Source of the DNA: Thaumasiovibrio subtropicus
GTDB lineage: Bacteria > Pseudomonadota > Gammaproteobacteria > Enterobacterales > Vibrionaceae
Reading direction: 5' to 3'
Length of the DNA stretch: 64,000 nt
NCBI RefSeq assembly: GCF_019703835.1
Contig: NZ_AP023055.1
Span: forward strand, 868,001-932,000
Shown one piece after another: positions 18,701 through 26,693 of the stretch. The notes under the pieces were generated by a model. That model did not search any database. It was not told where the DNA came from and saw nothing but the letters and a program-made list of their open reading frames with translations. Made by a program: the position numbers and the translations under genes. The stretch's first letter is position 1; each line of letters opens with the position of its first letter.

Positions 18701-19042
18701 AATCGCGATGGCCTGATTACTGTGCATACTGCTTTCATCGCCTGCTCGCAATACATCTCTCTGAGTACGATTCGTCGGCACTGTGCCTTCGAGATTAAAT
18801 TTGCTGCGTTTACCCACGACCCACATCAGTTCTGTGTGGTTCTTACCGTAGATACGATAACAAGCTACGGCGGTATTCTTGCGGGCACGTTTTTTTAACA
18901 ACATGCGCAGGGTTTTCATGCCTTCATAGGTAATGGGCGTCTGCCAGCAGCGCTGTCCTTTGCGCTCACCGAACTGGTCCAGCACCCGACGAGTTTCAAC
19001 CAGTGCTTGCTTACTGCATTCGGAGATAAGCAGAATATTCAT
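15734..19042 (-). CDS. cas3f: Cas2-Cas3 fusion nuclease-helicase, type I-F
   Basis: 1102 residues, the fusion that defines type I-F. Residues 1-90 form the Cas2-like domain (MNILLISECS). The HD nuclease follows with HD at 123-124 (GLFHDFGKANALF). The SF2 helicase has Walker A STGTGKT (about 427), the DE-box DEPDD (about 584), motif III SATLPP (about 616) and motif VI AGRVQRHR (about 855), then a C-terminal domain. It degrades targets after Csy-complex binding and joins Cas1 in adaptation. The start overlaps the cas1 stop by four bases (ATGA). No damage to the motifs is visible. Confidence 0.96.
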   Translation of the reverse strand: MNILLISECSKQALVETRRVLDQFGERKGQRCWQTPITYEGMKTLRMLLKKRARKNTAVACYRIYGKNHTELMWVVGKRSKFNLEGTVPTNRTQRDVLRAGDESSMHSNQAIAIMAGIAGLFHDFGKANALFQGKLRGKGEGFEPFRHEWISMQLFLAFVAERDDKVWLNALCELKADSDQDLLAKYKLTKSVTFGDIAAYSPLAAAIAWLIVSHHRLPQQQGKNPPNTKLDQADNWVAEEIGVEWNACNHKSDKFSESTFQQCSVFPYGLPMQSRTWRAKAISLATRALQLPNLAEYARLECAYPMHLARMVLMLSDHTYSSDKAHTDWQDSQYNAYANTDRQTRQLKQKLDEHCVGVAHNAYLLAKVLPNLRGALPTLIRHPILKKRVSQPKFRWQNRAFETLVGERSRAAAQGLFAVLASSTGTGKTICGAKMAYALGDLHQGCRFSVALGLRTLTLQTGDALQQALHLDPDEVAVTIGSQAVKDLYDQYKENANGKKQQDTFTGSESQQMFDDDYVKYDGELENTYLNRWLDDHSRASLHKLISAPISVSTLDHLIPATEGVRGGRQIGPMLRLMTSDLILDEPDDFGVDDLPALCRLVYWAGLLGSRVILSSATLPPALVSELFDAYQHGRMQFNAANGHATSNAVVAAWVDEFSATSALVANKDDFKQQHDTFTDTRVSHLSTSRAPLHRGKVIALDVQENPVDTFATAILTHSQVLARQHHTDNNGKTFSAGLVRMANIEPMLAVAQQLLARTPAPDTRIHYCLYHSQHPLIVRSSIENQLDNLLKRDPNTPITTHPAVQEIFAEYPEKHHIFIVLATPVAEVGRDHDYDWAIAEPSSMRSIIQLAGRVQRHRELAPKEANILVFNKNFKACNNQSPAFCKPGFESTKEYYAKQSDPNTEEKWLSLPSHDLTDPALLPDNALDVISAVPRVKQPDPLANGKTKTAAGFVALEHLALNFNLRDKGRVWWTSPYSHLFGEIQRQTRFRKSTSNIEYVLDIDEHGIEVKLLEWDDLAQAFESQGNIELIPPVTLAKGVSVLGQANLFELVSDLAEQRDLELEEALHRYSTIQLRELTSGKKWRYSPLLGLFEGQFFSS

Positions 19043-20010
19043 TGTGTTATCTCCGCGCAGCGTTCAGCTGTGTCTTGCAATGTCTCTATCATCACATCAA
19101 GGGCGTTACCCGCACGTAGTTGATTAAGGCAGCGCTGACGAAACTCTTGTTCATCATCGCCTGCCATTGCCGCGATGAAGGCTTGCGGTAACACCAATGC
19201 ATCCTTAACGATATCAGCGACATCAAACACTAAGCCGCCACGTCGAGTCTTACCGTGTAAGATTGCCAATCCATGCGGTAGACCGATTACCCAACAGGCA
19301 GTGGCGCCAAGGCCATAAGCTAAGTAGTTACCGTGGTCGAGAAACTGATTGGCAACATCGTTACTGTTGCCACGTTCTGAACGGGTAAAGTCGCCGTAGT
19401 CAACGGCTTGGCTAGCCAGTTTGTAGAGTGTTTTTGTGGTTGTTGCTTCGAGCAACAAGAGGTCTTGGGTTGTCTCACAATCGGTAAGTAGGCGCTCGAA
19501 ACGCGCTAAGACACTGGTTAACTGCGTTTCAGGAACAGGAAACTGCTGTTGTGTTGATGCTGCTAACCAGTGTTTTTTAATCATCGCAAGGCGCACTCGT
19601 TGAAAATGCTTCGCAGCGGTTAAGCGTTTTGCATCATCAAACCAAAAACTGACCCATTTTTGCAGGTATTCGGTTGGGCGATATTCTGATTGTGGCGTTA
19701 ACCATGACACCTCTACGTCGACTTCATTTCCTGTGAACAGTGGTGAGCCCCCGCCGCCGCAAAAACCAACAAGGACACCCGCTTTAGCAAGCTCTCGCAT
19801 GGCGGCTTGTGTCACGGATGTCCCCGTGCCTAGCAAGATGGCAGTGGTGTTCGCAATCGGGATATTCCAATAAAGACTCTCTTTCCCTTGGTCGGTGACA
19901 TATTCCACACGCCCGCCGTTGACAAGCACGCGACAGTGTTGCAAGTAATATAAGTTTGCCCGTTTCGAGTGCAGGATGGTTTTCATTTCACTGGGTGTGA
20001 AGTCTTTCAT
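19039..20010 (-). CDS. cas1: Cas1f, spacer integrase
   Basis: About 323 residues. Cas1 forms the integrase that, with the Cas2 part of Cas2-3, inserts new spacers at the leader end. The start at 20010 (MKDFTPSEMKTILHSKRANLYY) aligns with other Cas1f proteins; the open frame to 20037 adds nine unlikely residues. Motifs LYYLQHCRVLVNGGRVEYVT, LVGFCGGGGSPLF, and the metal-site stretch DHGNYLAYGL...PHGLAILHGKTRRGGLVFD are present. It is the first gene of the cas operon. Confidence 0.95.
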   Translation of the reverse strand: MKDFTPSEMKTILHSKRANLYYLQHCRVLVNGGRVEYVTDQGKESLYWNIPIANTTAILLGTGTSVTQAAMRELAKAGVLVGFCGGGGSPLFTGNEVDVEVSWLTPQSEYRPTEYLQKWVSFWFDDAKRLTAAKHFQRVRLAMIKKHWLAASTQQQFPVPETQLTSVLARFERLLTDCETTQDLLLLEATTTKTLYKLASQAVDYGDFTRSERGNSNDVANQFLDHGNYLAYGLGATACWVIGLPHGLAILHGKTRRGGLVFDVADIVKDALVLPQAFIAAMAGDDEQEFRQRCLNQLRAGNALDVMIETLQDTAERCAEITQ

Positions 20011-20076
20011 ACAGGATGCTCTTGTTGGTGGTTTCATGCAGTATTACGCGTCATGCATTGTGAAGCGATATGGTGA

Positions 20077-20106
20077 TTTATCCATGTCAGATAAGCTGAC
20101 TTACAA
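20077..20106 (-). promoter_or_regulatory. cas operon promoter with inverted-repeat operator
   Basis: Read on the minus strand, a -35-like TTGTAA (20106-20101) and a -10-like GATAAA (20082-20077) are 18 bp apart. The spacer contains the perfect dyad GTCAG-CTTAT-CTGAC (20100-20086). A regulator bound there would block RNA polymerase. The 10-mer CTGACATGGA, which starts in this dyad, occurs again upstream of the WYL regulator gene. Confidence 0.6.
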
Positions 20107-20128
20107 AACACCTAAATGGGCAAAGTGG

Positions 20129-20935
20129 TTAAAAACACCACGCTTCTACGTCAGATTTATTGACTATCACCAATTGCTGCTCGATTTCACTTAGTGCGGT
20201 ATAGGGAAAACTGATCCCCATTTCGTGCAGTTGATAAGTGACCATTGCGCGCTTGACCGATAGGGTAAGTCGGCCCTGAATCATGGCATATTCATCGGCA
20301 ATCAGTTGTTGCCTTAGGGCATCGAGCCTTGGGTCAGGGGCAAGAATGATATCAACCTGCTCTTGCCAGTGATGGTCGATAGGCAGGTCATGGCAAGATT
20401 TCAGATCGTCGATTTCGGCGTCCGTGATACGCGTTAAAACAAAGTCACGGTACTCGCTTCGCATAAAACACCAAGCGCGTATATGCCAGCGTCCTGCGGC
20501 AAACACTAATGTTTGAGGTGATATCAAACGTTCTTCTGGCTTGCCTTTCATCGCGGTGTAACGGATATCGACCGCTTGTTGACGGGTAAGGGCAATGGAG
20601 ACATCACGAAGAATGTCGGCGTCTATATTCCGTGCCGGATGTTGTGGTCGATAGGTGTTGGCAGAGAAGGCGGTATTGCCGAGCAGCCAGTTGAGGTACT
20701 GGTGGGGGCTTTTGTTAATGTAATGGCAACTAAACTCACTATTGGCGAACCAGCGATTACCCGCTTGATAAAAATTATCAGGATGGGCTTCGCGATAATG
20801 CTTGAATATCTCACTACCACGTTGTCGAGAAACCGCGAACGTATCACTGAGCTCATTAATCGCAAGGTGCACTTGCCAGTAACCGACCATTTCGATGTAG
20901 AAAAAGTGCTTCTCTTGATGCTTGTGGGGTGCCAT
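20129..20935 (-). CDS. WYL-domain transcription regulator next to cas1
   Basis: 268 residues. An N-terminal winged helix-turn-helix (about 15-75, INELSDTFAVSRQRGSEIFKHYREAHP), a WYL domain (about 125-200, VDIRYTAMKGKPEERLISPQTLVFAAGRWHIRAWC) and a C-terminal dimerisation part (about 205-265). This is the architecture of the BrxR/CapW defence-island regulators. It lies between cas1 and array 2, same strand, 118 bases before cas1. Two adjacent promoters share a motif, suggesting autoregulation and control of cas genes; this role is inferred. The ligand of the WYL domain is unknown. Confidence 0.85.
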   Translation of the reverse strand: MAPHKHQEKHFFYIEMVGYWQVHLAINELSDTFAVSRQRGSEIFKHYREAHPDNFYQAGNRWFANSEFSCHYINKSPHQYLNWLLGNTAFSANTYRPQHPARNIDADILRDVSIALTRQQAVDIRYTAMKGKPEERLISPQTLVFAAGRWHIRAWCFMRSEYRDFVLTRITDAEIDDLKSCHDLPIDHHWQEQVDIILAPDPRLDALRQQLIADEYAMIQGRLTLSVKRAMVTYQLHEMGISFPYTALSEIEQQLVIVNKSDVEAWCF

Positions 20936-20958
20936 CGACGTCCTTGACTGTTTAAATC

Positions 20959-21043
20959 TCCATGTCAGTTTATCTTACGGGTTTAGCGCAAGCTGTTATG
21001 CATCTCGGGTCACATTTATCGTCTTGACAAAACAAGCGCTTGT
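20959..21043 (-). promoter_or_regulatory. upstream region of the WYL regulator with shared motif and palindrome
   Basis: TCCATGTCAG at 20959-20968 (CTGACATGGA on the minus strand) repeats the 10-mer of the cas promoter (20081-20090). A second, perfect 12-bp palindrome ACAAGCGCTTGT lies at 21032-21043. These are the only dyads in the gap between the regulator and array 2. No confident -10/-35 pair was assigned. Confidence 0.45.
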
Positions 21044-21104
21044 AGATGTCGTGACAGTGAGACAACTTGGTTGATAGAAGTCCGTTGAGTTAACAAAGCA
21101 GATA

Positions 21105-22272
21105 GGAAGAGGCTGCCTGTGCGGCAGTGAAGGTGATGTGATACCATCAGACGCGCTGTCTGTATTTCTTAGCTGCCTGTGCGGCAGTGAAGAGCCACCG
21201 ATGACGCCCGCAAACACCCCTTCATTTCTTAGCTGCCTGTGCGGCAGTGAAGCTTTCTGCTCTGGCTGGGTGGGTTTGCCTCTGTTTCTTAGCTGCCTGT
21301 GCGGCAGTGAAGTGATACATCTCAGGCGCTGCGGCTATTAAGTGTTTCTTAGCTGCCTGTGCGGCAGTGAAGTCGTATATCGAGATACTTACTCAGGCCT
21401 ACCATTTCTTAGCTGCCTGTGCGGCAGTGAAGAGCTTTCTCTACTGACTTGCGGATTTCTGTTATTTCTTAGCTGCCTGTGCGGCAGTGAAGACAGCCAT
21501 TATGTATTACAAATTTAACGGCAATTTCTTAGCTGCCTGTGCGGCGGTGAAGTCCTAGCGCGCCTATAGCTGCATGCTGAAACATTTCTTAGCTGCCTGT
21601 GCGGCAGTGAAGATGCCGCCTATTAAGGACAGTTGCGGCTGTCGTTTCTTAGCTGCCTGTGCGGCAGTGAAGCCATCACCCAGTTTTCGAGGAAATACTT
21701 AGCATTTCTTAGCTGCCTGTGCGGCAGTGAAGGAGAAACATTGTCATAATCGATATTTCCTTTTTTTCTTAGCTGCCTGTGCGGCAGTGAAGAAGGAGCA
21801 GGAATTTAATGATGCAATATCTCATTTCTTAGCTGCCTGTGCGGCAGTGAAGGTCGATAAATATCAGGGCTTTTCTTAGATGTTTTTCTTAGCTGCCTGT
21901 GCGGCAGTGAAGCTGGTTCTGTTTCTTCTGTACCTAAAATTTCTTTTCTTAGCTGCCTGTGCGGCAGTGAAGCGTACCTTTTTGTGTAATTTCGCCCGTA
22001 TTAGTTTCTTAGCTGCCTGTGCGGCAGTGAAGTGAGCTATGCGCGCTTAGCTTTGATTTTGACGTTTCTTAGCTGCCTGTGCGGCAGTGAAGCTGGCAAA
22101 TGTCGCTCACGCCTTTAGCTGTAATTTCTTAGCTGCCTGTGCGGCAGTGAAGAACAGCGAGCGTGCGGTCTTCTAACAATGCACTTTCTTAGCTGCCTGT
22201 GCGGCAGTGAAGCATCACAGTAGTAGTAGCTTGTTTTTCCAGTATTTCTTAGCTGCCTGTGCGGCAGTGAAG
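21105..22272 (-). CRISPR. CRISPR array 2, type I-F, 20 repeats / 19 spacers
   Basis: Twenty 28-bp repeats at an exact 60-bp period (ends at 21132 up to 22272) with nineteen 32-bp spacers. The repeat and orientation are the same as in array 1. The repeat at 21105-21132 has a degenerate 3' end and marks the leader-distal side. One internal repeat (21525-21552) has G for A at 21546, which changes one base of the Cas6f hairpin stem; all others look identical. The array runs toward the WYL gene, and its leader is at 22273-22402. Spacers differ from those in array 1. Confidence 0.98.
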
Positions 22273-22402
22273 TGGACATAATTAAACCTATCTGCTTGTT
22301 GTTAAAGAGCATACATCACAATAACGGCCGAGAACCCTTTTTTTGGGGTGGCAAAACCGAGCCCAAGAATCAGTAGGTTAGAGCGGCAAATAAAAAAGGG
22401 TT
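22273..22402 (-). promoter_or_regulatory. leader of CRISPR array 2
   Basis: Contains TGGA at +1, AAAGAGC at +32 (22304-22310), AACCCTTTTTT (22333-22343), an IHF-like AATCAGTAGGTTA (22368-22380, one mismatch) and AAAAAAGGGTT (22392-22402). Spacing is the same as in the array 1 leader to within one base, although the bases between the elements differ. The rest of the 22403-22616 gap holds only a fragment of a dispersed repeat. Confidence 0.78.
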
Positions 22403-22540
22403 GGCTCGCGGTATACGTATCCGGAAGAGCTATGATACTGATAATGCGATGATGGTGTTGAAAGAGAATTCTCACTTTGGCATGAAAAGTGATTGAAACC
22501 TTGAAAAGCAACGCTAGAAATTCGCCCGCAATTGCGGGCG

Positions 22541-22621
22541 ATAGTCACTTCCCAAGGGGCGAGTTTATAAGGCTCACCATATTTGTAACTTCTTTTTGAT
22601 TTCTTCGACTAGAGCTTCAAA
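22541..22621. repeat. fragment of a dispersed inverted-repeat element
   Basis: The stretch with CACTTCCCAAGGGGCGAG, GGCTCACCA, CTTTTTGATTTCTTCGAC and TAGAGCTTCAAA matches, in order, the inner part of the complete element at 38679-38942 (about 38795-38880). The fragment ends on the fhuB stop codon, so the element may have supplied the last codons of fhuB. Confidence 0.6.
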
Positions 22622-24593
22622 GCCGCTTTAGCCCCCACAGTAAGTACATACCACCAATGATGGCAGCGACCATTCCTGCGGGAATCTCGGCAGGATAGAG
22701 CCATTGACGGCCAAGCCAGTCAGACACCAACATTAATACCGTCCCCACCAGCGCGGCGCAAAGCAGGTGTTGGTGGGCTCGACTGAATCCAAATAAACGC
22801 GCCATATGGGGAGCCATAAGGCCGACAAAACTGAGTGGGCCGACGATTAACGTTGCACTGACCGTTAAGCACGCGGCGAGGACAAGCAGAAGGATACGAG
22901 CGCGGCTGACATTGATGCCCAGCGCTTTTGCGTTGGGTTGGCCAAGCGGTAACAAGTCTAGCCAGCGTGCGGCGAGAAAACTTAAGGTGACAAGCACCAA
23001 AGCGGAAATGACTAACGGGGTCAGTGTCTGCATGTTGACGTAGTATGTGGTGCCCGCAAGCCAAGATAAAACTTGATAGGCGCGAGGGTCGCCGCCTGCG
23101 AGAACAAAACCTTGAATCGCGTTCATCAGCGCTGTAATCGCGACACCTGTGAGTAAGACCCGTTCCGGTTGAAAACTACTACGCCGATTGAGAAAGACTA
23201 TCAAGGCCATGGCTCCAAGAGCGCCGAATAACCCCCCGGTGTACATGCCAATCAAACTGGTTCCAAGACCCGTGAAAACCGCAATGATCAACCCTAGCGC
23301 GGTACCTGAACTGATACCTATCACTTCAGGGCTTGCCATTGGGTTGCCACTTAGCCGTTGGATAACGGTGCCAGCACTCGCTAGCATAGCGCCAGCGAGG
23401 CCCGCGGCAAGTAACCGAGGTAGGCGCCATTCGACAAGATGCCAGTCTTCTGTTGTGAATAGACTTGACCAACCTTGGTCTTGTATCGAAAACGTAGTGA
23501 AGACGATCAACCCAACAACGGTGAATACCGCTGCGATGGCAACCGCGTGCTTACTCAGTTTTTTGGGCTGGGTTGTTTGTCGGGTGAGAACGGTCTGGGT
23601 TTGGGCTTGATTATGTGTTGCGAGTTTAGGTAATAGCCATAGTAACAGAGGTGCACCTAAGGCCGCAGTGGCAGCGCCTGTCGGTAAGAACATGGCGATA
23701 AGCCCCGGCATGAGTTGGATGATCAAGTCGGTAAGAGTGAGCAATAACGCACCAATCAAGATGGAAACAAGCAGTTTCGGTAACAATTTATGTATGCCAA
23801 GTAGGCGGGTGATAGCCGGTGCAGCGAGACCAACAAAGCCAATCACACCGACGCTTGCGACTACCCATGAGGTTAAAATGACTGCAAGACCGAGACAAAC
23901 GATACGCAGTTTTAACAGTGAAACACCGAGGCTTTTCGCCCCTTGCTCAGAGAGTGCTAACAAGCTTAAAGGTCGCAACACCAATAGAGTGGCAATAGCG
24001 GCAACGCTAAGACGGGGAAGTAAGTAGACGACATTATCCCAGCCTGTTTGCACTAATGATCCAGCTCCCCAAATCATTAAACCCGACAGCTGTTCTTGGT
24101 GCATCATTAACAGTACCGTTGTTACCGCACCAAAATAGAGATTAACAACAAGGCCAGAGACAACAACGACAGTGGGTGAGAGCGCTCTTCGCCATGATAG
24201 TGCAAACACCAGCGCCATTGTGATGATGCCGCCCGCTAGCGCGACACCACTTTGTGAAATCTCGATCAACCATGGGGCATATAATGAAGCGAGCATTAAA
24301 CTGAAGCTTGCACCACTGGCAACACCGAGTGTGGAGGGAGACGCTAGCGGGTTTCGTAATACTTGCTGCATCAACACACCGGCGATGGCTAGCGCACTCC
24401 CTGCCAAGAGAGTCGTGATGAGTCTTGGCCACCATGCGAGGTGCAAGGTAATGGAATGATTTGATGTCCAATCTGCTACCCACATACTGGACCAATAGCC
24501 TTGAGTGAGGGGGTTACTTGCAACATGCAGTCCGAAAACGGCAAAAAAGAGCACAGTGAGTGTGCCAATCATCAGGTAAGCACGGCGGTTCAT
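22617..24593 (-). CDS. fhuB: FhuB-type iron-siderophore permease (double-length)
   Basis: 658-residue inner-membrane permease of the FecCD family in the duplicated FhuB form: two homologous halves of about ten helices each (about 1-330 and 345-658). Both halves carry the family strings SALAIAGVLMQQVLRNPLASPSTLGV and SAGTVIQRLSGNPMASPEVIGI, which surround the FhuC-coupling GxxxGxxxQ-type region. With FhuD and FhuC it imports ferric hydroxamates. Its ATG overlaps the fhuD stop by four bases. It is the last gene of a Fur-type operon fhuC-fhuD-fhuB. Confidence 0.9.
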   Translation of the reverse strand: MNRRAYLMIGTLTVLFFAVFGLHVASNPLTQGYWSSMWVADWTSNHSITLHLAWWPRLITTLLAGSALAIAGVLMQQVLRNPLASPSTLGVASGASFSLMLASLYAPWLIEISQSGVALAGGIITMALVFALSWRRALSPTVVVVSGLVVNLYFGAVTTVLLMMHQEQLSGLMIWGAGSLVQTGWDNVVYLLPRLSVAAIATLLVLRPLSLLALSEQGAKSLGVSLLKLRIVCLGLAVILTSWVVASVGVIGFVGLAAPAITRLLGIHKLLPKLLVSILIGALLLTLTDLIIQLMPGLIAMFLPTGAATAALGAPLLLWLLPKLATHNQAQTQTVLTRQTTQPKKLSKHAVAIAAVFTVVGLIVFTTFSIQDQGWSSLFTTEDWHLVEWRLPRLLAAGLAGAMLASAGTVIQRLSGNPMASPEVIGISSGTALGLIIAVFTGLGTSLIGMYTGGLFGALGAMALIVFLNRRSSFQPERVLLTGVAITALMNAIQGFVLAGGDPRAYQVLSWLAGTTYYVNMQTLTPLVISALVLVTLSFLAARWLDLLPLGQPNAKALGINVSRARILLLVLAACLTVSATLIVGPLSFVGLMAPHMARLFGFSRAHQHLLCAALVGTVLMLVSDWLGRQWLYPAEIPAGMVAAIIGGMYLLWGLKRL

Positions 24594-25525
24594 TGTGGCC
24601 CTCTTTCTTTACTGGTCTGAGATACTTTTATGGCTTGGAAGAGCAGGGAGGCAAATCGTGTTGCCGATGGAATCGCGCCATAGCTCCAGACCGAATCAAT
24701 ATGGATGAGTGAGCCAGTACTTTGCGCGATAATTTGTTGCCATAGCTGGTCATGCTGGAGTCTTTTTTCAGCGCCTGCGGGGAGAGGATCGACAACAACA
24801 ATGCGTGCGTTAATGCCTAGGAGTTTATCGATGCCGACGAGTGAGAATCCCCAATGACTGGTGCTCTCTTTCCATGCGTTATGAAAACCAATTTGGCGCG
24901 CGCTAATGGCGTATAAGCTATTTTCGCCGTAGACACGAACATGCCGGGAGTCCATAAATTGGATGATGAGCAGAGGTTCGTTAGGGGTATGATTGTTGGT
25001 TTTGAGGTTCAAAAATAGATCTTCAGCGTCTTGAATTAAGGTTTCGGCTGCCCCTTCAGCATTCACTTCTTTCGCTAACGCGCGTGTATAGGTTTTCAGC
25101 GCCAGCCAGTTAAGCTCACCTTCTTTGTAAAGTGGGATGTTTTTCACTGGGGCAACACGGGATAGCTGATCCGTTAACGCTTCAAACATGGGAGAGATAA
25201 AAATGGTATCGGGTGCTAGCTCTGTCAGCCGCTCCATATTGGGCTGGCTTCGCAAGCCCATATCCGCAACGTGATTGGGAATGGGTGGCGTCTTGACCCA
25301 GGCGTTGTAATCTACTTGCTGCGCGGTCGCTAACGGTGTGACACCTAATGCGAGAAAAGTTTCGGTTTGGGTCCAATCAATGACGGCAATTGATGGTGAT
25401 GTCGATTGAATAGAGATGCCGTGTGCGCCGCGCGTTTCTGCATAGGCTTCGCTGAAGCAGCAAAGCGCTAGGCCGACAAGAAGCGACGCTGATAATCTCT
25501 TTTGAAATGTCGATAGGTATATCAT
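24590..25525 (-). CDS. fhuD: FhuD-type periplasmic iron-siderophore binding protein
   Basis: 311 residues. A signal peptide (about 1-29, ending FSEAYA) precedes a class III binding-protein fold with a long central helix. Motifs IAVIDWTQTETFLALGVTPLA at the start of the mature part and ERLTELAPDTIFISPMF are typical of FhuD/FecB proteins. It hands ferric hydroxamate to FhuB in the periplasm. It sits between fhuC (9 bases) and fhuB (overlap). The name is inferred from the double-length FhuB next to it. Confidence 0.87.
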   Translation of the reverse strand: MIYLSTFQKRLSASLLVGLALCCFSEAYAETRGAHGISIQSTSPSIAVIDWTQTETFLALGVTPLATAQQVDYNAWVKTPPIPNHVADMGLRSQPNMERLTELAPDTIFISPMFEALTDQLSRVAPVKNIPLYKEGELNWLALKTYTRALAKEVNAEGAAETLIQDAEDLFLNLKTNNHTPNEPLLIIQFMDSRHVRVYGENSLYAISARQIGFHNAWKESTSHWGFSLVGIDKLLGINARIVVVDPLPAGAEKRLQHDQLWQQIIAQSTGSLIHIDSVWSYGAIPSATRFASLLFQAIKVSQTSKERGPQ

Positions 25526-25534
25526 CTCGACCTC

Positions 25535-26299
25535 TTATGATGGCATGGCGACAGGATAGCCCGCAGGGTGATCGACAATATGCATATCACATCCGAATAT
25601 AGAGTTGAGCTGCGCTTCTTGGAAAATGGATGCGACGGAGCCTGAAGCAATCAAGTTGCCGGAGTGAAGCGCTACAATTTCATCACAAAAGCGCGCTGCC
25701 ATGTTGATGTCGTGAATCACGATGATGACGCCCAAATTAAGCTTATTACTCAGCGATTTAATGAGGCTAAGCATTTCGACTTGGTGCGCGACATCGAGTG
25801 CAGATAAGGGCTCATCGAGAAGCAAAAACGGCGTTTTTTGAGCAAGTAACATCGCGAACCAAAGGCGTTGTCGCTCTCCGCCTGACAGTGAATCAACAAG
25901 TCGATGAACATATTGAGTAGTGTCTGTTAGCGCCATCGCCTCATCAACGATAGCATGATCAGTTTTTGATAGTCTTCCTAAAAGGCCATGCCAAGGGTAA
26001 CGGCCAAAGCTGACGAGATCACGGCCTGCAAGACTGTCGGTGGTTGGCAAATGCTGAGGCAGATAAGCGACATGTTGTGCAAAGGCTTTGTCTGACCATT
26101 GCTTAACGGGCTTCCCTTTCAGTAAAACATTACCAGAAGAGGCTTGTTGTTGATTCGCAAGCAACTTTAACAAGGTTGATTTTCCCGAACCATTGTGGCC
26201 GACAAGGGCATAGATTTTGCCCGGTTCAAATGTCTTCGAAAAGGCGTTGAGCAAGGGGCGTTGATCGATATTAAATTGCAACGCTTTGGCTTCCAGCAT
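25535..26299 (-). CDS. fhuC: FhuC-type ABC ATPase for siderophore import
   Basis: 254-residue ATPase. Walker A GHNGSGKST (about 35-43), signature LSGGERQRLWFAMLLAQ (about 138), Walker B FLLLDEPLSALD (about 158) and the H-loop IHDINMAARFCDEI are all intact. It energises FhuB from the cytoplasm. It is the first gene of the operon, with a Fur-like dyad 152 bases upstream. AAGGAAACACC precedes the ATG. Confidence 0.92.
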   Translation of the reverse strand: MLEAKALQFNIDQRPLLNAFSKTFEPGKIYALVGHNGSGKSTLLKLLANQQQASSGNVLLKGKPVKQWSDKAFAQHVAYLPQHLPTTDSLAGRDLVSFGRYPWHGLLGRLSKTDHAIVDEAMALTDTTQYVHRLVDSLSGGERQRLWFAMLLAQKTPFLLLDEPLSALDVAHQVEMLSLIKSLSNKLNLGVIIVIHDINMAARFCDEIVALHSGNLIASGSVASIFQEAQLNSIFGCDMHIVDHPAGYPVAMPS

Positions 26300-26693
26300 G
26301 GTGTTTCCTTTCTAGCACATCACCGTCATGAACAAGTCCAAAAGTAGAAATAAGCGGTTGATAGGTCGACTACTTGCTACGCGATGGCCTTGGCAATAAT
26401 GCGTAAGTTGTTAATAAGTGGATTATCAGCGGTTTATATATTAGCGCAACTGATAATGCCAATAGTTATCATTTTGGTGCAGAGTGATGCGGACGTTTTT
26501 TCGAATCAGTTTGAACGATAGAAGATGAGCGAAACCCTTTCGTGGCGGTGTCTAGAGCAGTGCGAACGATCAAGGGTTGGGACAGAAATAGTGAGATCAC
26601 CATTGCGATATTTTTTTAAAATAATTGCTATTTGCAATTGATATCTTGTCCTAATAAGCTATTTATCAAAGAATAACTCGCCAAAAACCAAGC
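26300..26693. promoter_or_regulatory. divergent promoter region of fhuCDB and the ferric reductase, with Fur-like dyads
   Basis: This 394-base gap holds TGATAA-N9-TTATCA at 26451-26471 (TGATAATGCCAATAGTTATC core), which fits a Fur box for fhuC. AATTGC-TATTT-GCAATT at 26623-26639 is AT-rich and 55 bases before the reductase start, so it may be the second box. Fur control is known for such genes; both sites were identified by eye. No gene was seen in the gap. Confidence 0.6.

Noticed and set aside
16134..18898. Several plus-strand frames of 60-115 residues opposite cas2-3
   Set aside because: They are antisense shadows of the long cas2-3 frame, with no ribosome sites and no recognisable domains.
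20996..22312. Open frames across CRISPR array 2 with the same repeated peptides
   Set aside because: Same cause as in array 1; no ribosome sites and no independent coding signal.
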